Shown: positions 44,018 to 49,190 of the stretch, in pieces
How positions within the stretch are numbered: position 1 is the stretch's first letter
How the letters are laid out: each line of letters starts with the position of its first letter
Assembly (NCBI GenBank): GCA_012513395.1
Contig: JAAZCH010000057.1
Span: 1 to 49,190 of the forward strand
Reading direction: 5' to 3'
Length of the DNA: 49,190 bases
From: Tissierellia bacterium
Lineage (GTDB): Bacteria; Bacillota_A; Clostridia; Tissierellales; Peptoniphilaceae
The notes under the pieces: model-generated
What the model was told of the DNA's origin: nothing
Databases searched by the model: none
The model's input: only the letters and a program-made list of their open reading frames with translations
Made by a program: the position numbers and the translations under genes

Positions 44018-44776
44018 ATGAATAATACAATAAGAAGTAATACTTTGAATGCAAGAAACATCGCCATTATAGGACTATTGGGTGCAGTAACTGCAGTCCT
44101 CGGGATGACGCCTTTGGGATTTATTCCCATAGGACCTACTAGGGCTACGATTTTACACATACCCGTAATAATAGGAGCGATTCTATACGGACCTATGGTT
44201 GGTGGATTTGTGGGTTTAATTTTTGGTGGATTTAGTTTTTTTAACGCCATTACAAATCCCACGCCTGTATCATTTGTGTTTTTGAATCCCATAGTATCTA
44301 TCTTCCCAAGAATAATGATTGGTATGGGATCATATTATGCATATGAAGGTGTAAAAAAACTTGGAGCAAAAAATTTTAAATGGATTTTATTTGCCCTTGT
44401 GAGTGGAATTTCAGCCTATCTCTTATATGGAATATACAATAATATTATCGAGAAAAATTGGATAAATATAGGAATCAACATAATATTATTGGTTTTGACT
44501 ATAGGAATAATTTATTTAGCAAAAAAGAAATACAATTTTGAATCTTTAGAAATAATGATGGCAGCGATAATAGGAACGATGATTAATACATTGGGAGTAT
44601 TGTCTTTGATTTACTTTTTGTATGGTGAGCGTTTTGTAGCAGCTATTGGACAAAATATAGAGACTACGAGAAAGATAATATTTGGAATAGGAATCGTAAA
44701 CGGCATACCGGAATCAATTTTGGCAACTATATTAGTTACCAGTGTTGTAAATGCCGTTATGAGAAAATATAAATAA
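44018..44776 (+). CDS. ECF transporter S component (candidate pantothenate transporter)
   Basis: A 252-residue membrane protein with six or more hydrophobic segments and the ECF S-component pattern ARNIAIIGLLGAVTAVLGM ... PTRATILHIPVIIGAILYGPMVGGFVGLIFGGFSF. ATG 44018 is preceded by CGGAGG; an upstream ATG at 43937 would add a hydrophilic 27-residue tail and has no good ribosome site. S components bind a vitamin or cofactor precursor and share an energising module encoded elsewhere. The next gene is coaX, 14 bp away, so pantothenate is a reasonable guess, though not proven by sequence. Confidence 0.85.
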   Translation: MNNTIRSNTLNARNIAIIGLLGAVTAVLGMTPLGFIPIGPTRATILHIPVIIGAILYGPMVGGFVGLIFGGFSFFNAITNPTPVSFVFLNPIVSIFPRIMIGMGSYYAYEGVKKLGAKNFKWILFALVSGISAYLLYGIYNNIIEKNWINIGINIILLVLTIGIIYLAKKKYNFESLEIMMAAIIGTMINTLGVLSLIYFLYGERFVAAIGQNIETTRKIIFGIGIVNGIPESILATILVTSVVNAVMRKYK

Positions 44777-44790
44777 AAATGGTGAGTTAG

Positions 44791-45567
44791 ATGCTTTTAG
44801 TAATTGACATAGGAAATACCAATATAGTTTTGGGGATTTATAAAGACGAAGAATTAATATACGATTGGAGAATCTCCACTGACAAGGATAAAACCACTGA
44901 CGAATATGGCTTGATGCTAATGCAGATACTAAATAACACGAAACTAGAGATAGAAGATATTTCAGATATAATTATTTCTTCTGTAGTTCCAACAGTTATG
45001 GATATTTTGCCAGAAGTTTGTATCAAGTATTTTAAAATTGACCCCATAGTAATAGGACCAGGTGTAAAAACTGGAATGAATATCCTCTATGACAATCCCA
45101 AAGAAGTAGGGGCAGATAGAATCGTCAATGGTGTAGCCGCATACAATAAATACGGTGGACCTTTGATAGTAGTAGATTTAGGAACTGCCATTACCTTCGA
45201 CGTGATAAATGAAAAAGGCGATTATTTAGGGGGAGTTATAACTCCAGGTATAAAAATTTCAGCAGATGCGCTTTTTTTAAGAGCATCCAAATTGCCAAAA
45301 GTAGAAATAACAAAACCAGAAAAAGTAATTGGGAAAAATACAGTTAACTCTATACAATCAGGCCTAGTCCACGGATATGTGGGATTAATAGACCACATAA
45401 TAGAGAAAATCGCAGAAGAATTAGAATTGGAAATAAGTGAAATAACCATAGTGGCAACTGGAGGATTTTCGAAGGTTATCAGCAGTGAAAGTAAGTACAT
45501 CCAAAAAATGGATCAAATGCTGACACTAGAAGGTTTAAGAATTATATATGAAAGAAATAAAAATTAA
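44791..45567 (+). CDS. coaX: Type III pantothenate kinase
   Basis: A 258-residue acetate/sugar-kinase-fold enzyme that phosphorylates pantothenate, the first step to coenzyme A. Visible are phosphate-loop DIGNTN (5-10), KTGMNILYDNPKEVGADRIVNGVAA, the DLGTAITFDVI motif with its catalytic-region Asp, GGVITPGIKISADAL and the adenine-site VATGGFSKVI. It is cotranscribed with the ECF S component. A terminator follows. Confidence 0.95.
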   Translation: MLLVIDIGNTNIVLGIYKDEELIYDWRISTDKDKTTDEYGLMLMQILNNTKLEIEDISDIIISSVVPTVMDILPEVCIKYFKIDPIVIGPGVKTGMNILYDNPKEVGADRIVNGVAAYNKYGGPLIVVDLGTAITFDVINEKGDYLGGVITPGIKISADALFLRASKLPKVEITKPEKVIGKNTVNSIQSGLVHGYVGLIDHIIEKIAEELELEISEITIVATGGFSKVISSESKYIQKMDQMLTLEGLRIIYERNKN

Positions 45568-45572
45568 ATTTA

Positions 45573-45600
45573 AAAAAAATGGCTCATCGAGCCGTTTTTT
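45573..45600 (+). terminator. Rho-independent terminator after coaX
   Basis: GGCTC-ATC-GAGCC (45581-45593) flanked by an A-run before and a T-run after (to 45600). Confidence 0.85.
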
Positions 45601-45675
45601 ATTTTGAAAAATATAAGTTTTAAAATGATATCATTTATTATAATTTTTAAATACACAATTTAATTAAATTAAATA

Positions 45676-45703
45676 TTGTAATACTATTAAATTATGGTAT
45701 GAT
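45676..45703 (+). promoter_or_regulatory. Promoter of the large surface protein gene
   Basis: -35 TTGTAA (45676-45681), 16-bp spacer, and -10 TATGAT (45698-45703) preceded by TGG, an extended -10. It lies about 60 bp upstream of the start codon. Confidence 0.55.
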
Positions 45704-45761
45704 TTATTTAATAATCCATGTATATTGTGGTTATTAATTCTAACAAAAGGAGGTGAAACAA

Positions 45762-48700
45762 ATGAAAAATATTAAGATATTAGTCATAGTACTAGCTTTA
45801 ATTATGTTCATTTCTATGCCTGTTCATGCTGAAGGGGAGTTATTGGAGGAAATAATTGTCGAAACTGAATTTGATCCTTCGCCAGAATTATCTGAAGAAG
45901 CAATGGTTGAAGTAATATCTGAAACTCCAATGGCAGAAGAAAATACTGCACCAGAAAAAGAGGAAATTCCAAATGTTGATTTAACAGATGTTATTGACGA
46001 GGCGAGCACTGAAATGGATTCTACTTTAAAAGATGAGACTATAATTGAGGGGGAACCTTCAGGTGAGTTACTGAAAGAGGAATTGATTGATGAGAATTTA
46101 GAAATTTTGCCAGAGGATCTAGAAGAAATTCAAGAATCATCTTTAATAGAAAATATTGGAGAAGAGATAATTCCAGTGGAAGAACCTATGGATATCTTCG
46201 AAAATTTGGATTCTAAATTAGAAACAGAGTTAGAGGTTGAAGCTGATTTAAATGATTCATATGCAGATGTTGAAGGTACTATAACCCAAGAAAATGTGAT
46301 TGAAGCTCAATTATTTGAAATCCAACAAGAGCTGACATTGTTTGAAAAGTTAAAAAAATTTATCGAAGAATCAAATCCAAATGAAAAGTCTGAAATGGAT
46401 TTGGAAGCAGGAGATTATTTCTTTAACGAAACCTTAATATTGGATAATGAAAAAGACATAACTTTGAATTCAAATACCGCTAGTTCATTCTTTAAAAGAT
46501 CAGCTGGATTTACACAATCTTTCTTTAACATTAAAGCAGGTAGCACTCTAACACTAAATAGTATAGAGGATGGATTGATATTTGATGGGGAAAATAAAGT
46601 TGTAGCATCAACTAATAGTACAGGAAGATTTATTCATAATGAAGGAAAATTATATATTAATGGCGCTACCTTTACAAATGACAGGAGTGATAGCTCTATG
46701 TTTATTGCACCTATAGTAGGTACAGGTGCACAATCTTATACAGAATTTAACTCTGGATTAATCACTAATACAGATTATAGAGGAACTGGTGGAGGAAATG
46801 CTTATTCATCTGGAGGTTTCCACATAAAAGATGATGCTGAATTAGTAATGAAGGGGGGAACCATTACAAATAACAAAGTCAGTTGGTTTGATACAGGCTC
46901 GCCTAATTCAGGAATTAAGGGAATGTGGACTTATCAACACGGTGTTGGTGCAGTCTTAGTCAGAGATGGCGGAAATTTCATTATGACTGGTGGAGAAATT
47001 TCTAATAATGCTGGATATGCAGGTGGCGTCCATGTTGGAGAAAATAACATCTATGCTTATGAAAGAAATGTTACAAATCCTAATGATTTAAAAATTTTAA
47101 AACTGGCAACTATGGAAATGAATGGTGGAATAATTAAAGAAAATATCGGTCTAGGTGCTGCTGGTGGAATTGTAGTTTTTGGATCAGGAGATATGATTCT
47201 AGATGGTGGAGAAATTTCTAATAACACTGGTTACGGTGGTGGCGGTATCTTAACCATTGATACTTATGTAGATGGAACACAAGATAAAAAAACGACGGCC
47301 AAAACACCCTTTGAAATTTGGCAAGAATTATATCCAGCAGCCTTAACTATGTTAAGTGGAAAAGTTAATGACAATTTCTCTTACACCACTGGTGGAGGAA
47401 TTAACGTATCTTCTAACAATGTAATACTATTAGGTGGAGAGATTAATGGAAATACATCTTTAAGACATGGTGGAGGTGTTTATGTAACAACAGTTCCTTA
47501 TGTTTTAAGAATAGAAAATGCTTTAATAACCAATAATAACGCTACCCATGAATTTGGTGGCCAACTTGGCAGTAAAGAAATATTTTTAGAAAAAGATGAA
47601 AATGGAAATTGGATTAAAATCGAATCTTTAAACGGAACAGGTGGCGGAGTATGGTTTTGCCCAACTGGTGATGCAATATTTTATGCAGAAAACGGTGCAG
47701 CCATATTTGATAATTCTGCTACTGCTGCAGGTGATGATTTCCATAATGATCAAAGACATCTGGATTACAAAGTTTATCTTCCAGAAAGGTTATTAGGTGG
47801 AGGAGAAATCCTTTGGTATTATGATGAATTTGGAAATAGATATGATGCCAGTGATCCAATAATTAGGGAATTCCTAAAAGGATTCCAAGAATCTGTTAGC
47901 TTAAAAGCTATAATCCCACATGAAGATAGCAAAGAATTGGCACAAAGCTTGTCAAAATTATTTATAATGAATAATACTGCACTAAAAGGTGGAGGCGTTG
48001 GCTCTAATGCTACAGTTATATTTGGCAGACCGCCAGAAAAAGAGATAGAGATTATAAAATCTTGGGACAGGACACTAACTCCAGAAGAAATTGAAATCAA
48101 AGTATTAGTAGAAGGAAAGGTAATTCAAATCGTCACATTAAATAAAGAAAATGAATATAAATTCAATTTGACTGAATTACCAGCAACAGTACGAGATATA
48201 GCAATAGAAAATTTACTTACATTTGAAGAAGTCTCAAAAAGAAACTACAATGTAGAAATCGGTGAGTTTGTATTAGTAAAGACAGAAGAGAAAGAAACTT
48301 TTTTAGAAGACGTTAATGAAACTATAAAGTACACTAAATCATATTATGAAATAGTCATAACAAATAAACCTGATAAGCCAAATGCACCAGTAAAATATGG
48401 AGATTTGGTAATTACTAAAACAGTAATAGGTGGAAGTGATGAAGAAGTATTTGATTTCAAACTGACTTTAACAGACAGAAATGACGTATCATTAGAAGAA
48501 ACATTCGATTATGTAATTACAAAATTGTCTGCAATCATTGCAGAAGGAAAGATAATTAGTAGTGAAATTTTCAATCTACGAAATGGTGCAAGTATAAGAA
48601 TAAAACAAATCCCTTATACAACAAAATACGTAATAGAAGAATTGACTACAGAAGGTTATAGGGTTATTGCAGAAAATGCAATAGGTGAAATAGGAACATC

Positions 48701-49046
48701 TGAAACATTTGTAAACTTTACAAATATAAAAGAAAATCCTCCTGAAGAACCTGAAATTCCTGAATATCCCTATGAAATTGAGGAACCGCCAGTAACTTCT
48801 CCAGAAGTTTCTGAAGCACCAAAGGAAACTCCAAAGTCCCCAACGATTCCAGAAATTCCCCTTACACCATCAACACCAATAGTTCCTGAAGAAGCCTCAA
48901 AAACTCCAATGGTTCTTAAAACACCATTGAGACCAGGAGAAGCTCCTAGGACATTCGATTGTGGAATTGGAATATATGGGATTTTAGCGATATTTAGTTT
49001 GGCAGGATTATATATCCTCGAAAGAAAAAGAAAAGAATTTAAATAA
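45762..49046 (+). CDS. Large beta-helix surface protein with Cna-B-like domains and sorting-like C-terminus
   Basis: A 1094-residue exported protein. ATG 45762 follows AAAGGAGGTG; a GTG at 45753 lies within that site. A signal peptide (to about VHAEG, 25) is followed by a very acidic Glu-rich region (about 26-190). A long right-handed beta-helix comes next, with GG-I-x-NN turns such as MTGGEISNNAGYAGGVHVG, MNGGIIKENIGLGAAGGIVV and LDGGEISNNTGYGGGG (about 225-700). Two Cna-B-like domains follow (KEIEIIKSWDRTLTPEEIEIKV and GDLVITKTVIGGSDEEVFDFKLTL), then a Pro/Glu-rich stalk. The end, EAPRTFDCGIGIYGILAIFSLAGLYILERKRKE, has a pentapeptide, hydrophobic helix and basic tail like a sortase signal, but APRTF replaces LPxTG. 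Probable adhesin or host-facing protein. Confidence 0.88.
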   Translation: MKNIKILVIVLALIMFISMPVHAEGELLEEIIVETEFDPSPELSEEAMVEVISETPMAEENTAPEKEEIPNVDLTDVIDEASTEMDSTLKDETIIEGEPSGELLKEELIDENLEILPEDLEEIQESSLIENIGEEIIPVEEPMDIFENLDSKLETELEVEADLNDSYADVEGTITQENVIEAQLFEIQQELTLFEKLKKFIEESNPNEKSEMDLEAGDYFFNETLILDNEKDITLNSNTASSFFKRSAGFTQSFFNIKAGSTLTLNSIEDGLIFDGENKVVASTNSTGRFIHNEGKLYINGATFTNDRSDSSMFIAPIVGTGAQSYTEFNSGLITNTDYRGTGGGNAYSSGGFHIKDDAELVMKGGTITNNKVSWFDTGSPNSGIKGMWTYQHGVGAVLVRDGGNFIMTGGEISNNAGYAGGVHVGENNIYAYERNVTNPNDLKILKLATMEMNGGIIKENIGLGAAGGIVVFGSGDMILDGGEISNNTGYGGGGILTIDTYVDGTQDKKTTAKTPFEIWQELYPAALTMLSGKVNDNFSYTTGGGINVSSNNVILLGGEINGNTSLRHGGGVYVTTVPYVLRIENALITNNNATHEFGGQLGSKEIFLEKDENGNWIKIESLNGTGGGVWFCPTGDAIFYAENGAAIFDNSATAAGDDFHNDQRHLDYKVYLPERLLGGGEILWYYDEFGNRYDASDPIIREFLKGFQESVSLKAIIPHEDSKELAQSLSKLFIMNNTALKGGGVGSNATVIFGRPPEKEIEIIKSWDRTLTPEEIEIKVLVEGKVIQIVTLNKENEYKFNLTELPATVRDIAIENLLTFEEVSKRNYNVEIGEFVLVKTEEKETFLEDVNETIKYTKSYYEIVITNKPDKPNAPVKYGDLVITKTVIGGSDEEVFDFKLTLTDRNDVSLEETFDYVITKLSAIIAEGKIISSEIFNLRNGASIRIKQIPYTTKYVIEELTTEGYRVIAENAIGEIGTSETFVNFTNIKENPPEEPEIPEYPYEIEEPPVTSPEVSEAPKETPKSPTIPEIPLTPSTPIVPEEASKTPMVLKTPLRPGEAPRTFDCGIGIYGILAIFSLAGLYILERKRKEFK

Positions 49047-49068
49047 ATATTTTTAAAAATTTGAGAAC

Positions 49069-49111
49069 AAAAAATAAGGTATCAGTTCCTTTCACTGGCA
49101 CCTTATTTTTG
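49069..49111. terminator. Bidirectional terminator after the surface protein
   Basis: AAAAAATAAGGT (49069-49080) pairs with ACCTTATTTTT (49100-49110) with an inner CAGT/ACTG pair. It serves the surface protein and the convergent gene entering from the right. Confidence 0.88.
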
Positions 49112-49114
49112 TAT

Positions 49115-49190
49115 CTAGAACAATTCTTTTACTCTGTCTAAAATTTCATTGGCTACATCTAGTTTTGACATCAATTCTAATTCTTCTACA
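49115..49190 (-). CDS. C-terminal end of a minus-strand gene, possibly CoaBC (partial)
   Basis: On the minus strand one frame is open from the right edge to a TAG at 49117-49115 and reads ...VEELELMSKLDVANEILDRVKELF. The ending MSK-x-x-VA-x-x-ILD-x-V recalls the last helix of phosphopantothenoylcysteine decarboxylase/synthetase, and coaX is close by. Only 24 residues are visible, so the name is tentative. The terminator before it supports a real gene end. Confidence 0.55.
   Translation of the reverse strand, partial: VEELELMSKLDVANEILDRVKELF

Overview
The window is AT-rich, low-GC DNA with dense, short-spaced genes, strong AGGAGG-type ribosome binding sites, many ATGA overlaps and T-tailed hairpin terminators. 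Signal-peptide lipoproteins, a sortase-like C-terminus, DUF1576, DUF3783 and several surface proteins ending in copper-amine-oxidase-N-like domains point to an anaerobic Gram-positive of the Clostridia/Tissierellia type (Peptoniphilaceae-like). This assignment is inferred from gene content only.

Layout. 1-5.6 kb: a nucleoside uptake and salvage operon (end of a CUT2-type ATPase, two permeases, an MFS carrier, two nucleoside hydrolases). 5.6-6 kb: an intergenic region with three perfect DnaA-box 9-mers. 6-7.5 kb: a VOC protein and a lipid kinase. 7.5-10 kb (minus): a two-gene ABC exporter. 10.1-11.9 kb: a fold-III PLP decarboxylase and a DUF3783 protein. 12-17.6 kb: a six-gene envelope operon (three lipoproteins, a receiver-like protein lacking the phospho-Asp, a Q-rich membrane protein, an AIM24 protein). 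18.2-20.6 kb: a large InlB-repeat surface protein broken by one in-frame TGA. 20.9-25.2 kb: a split signalling system: a seven-TM sensor with a decayed kinase end, a NarX/DesK-type kinase, and a convergent LuxR-type response regulator. 25.7-35.2 kb: a complete galactose unit (DUF2812 gene, LacI-type regulator, mglBAC, galM, galT, galK, galE). 35.2-39.2 kb (minus): a cyclase and two surface proteins, one extremely tyrosine-rich. 39.6-45.6 kb: GlsB, aldehyde dehydrogenase, DUF1576, P1 peptidase, an ECF S component and coaX. 45.8-49 kb: a large beta-helix surface protein; a minus-strand gene, possibly coaBC, enters at the right edge.

The most interesting feature is a probable undescribed regulon. 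The 19-bp palindrome TGTCACCC-NNN-GGGTGACA occurs three times, each followed after exactly 21 bp by a -10-like hexamer and lacking a recognisable -35. The copies precede the envelope operon, the broken surface protein, and a 360-bp gene-free stretch beside the response regulator that contains three tandem hairpins. The simplest reading is that the response regulator activates all three, the last being a candidate regulatory RNA. A second regulatory circuit is readable in the galactose region: a perfect LacI-type operator GAAAACGTTTTC lies inside the first codons of the gene cotranscribed with the regulator, and related half-sites lie just after the mglB -10.
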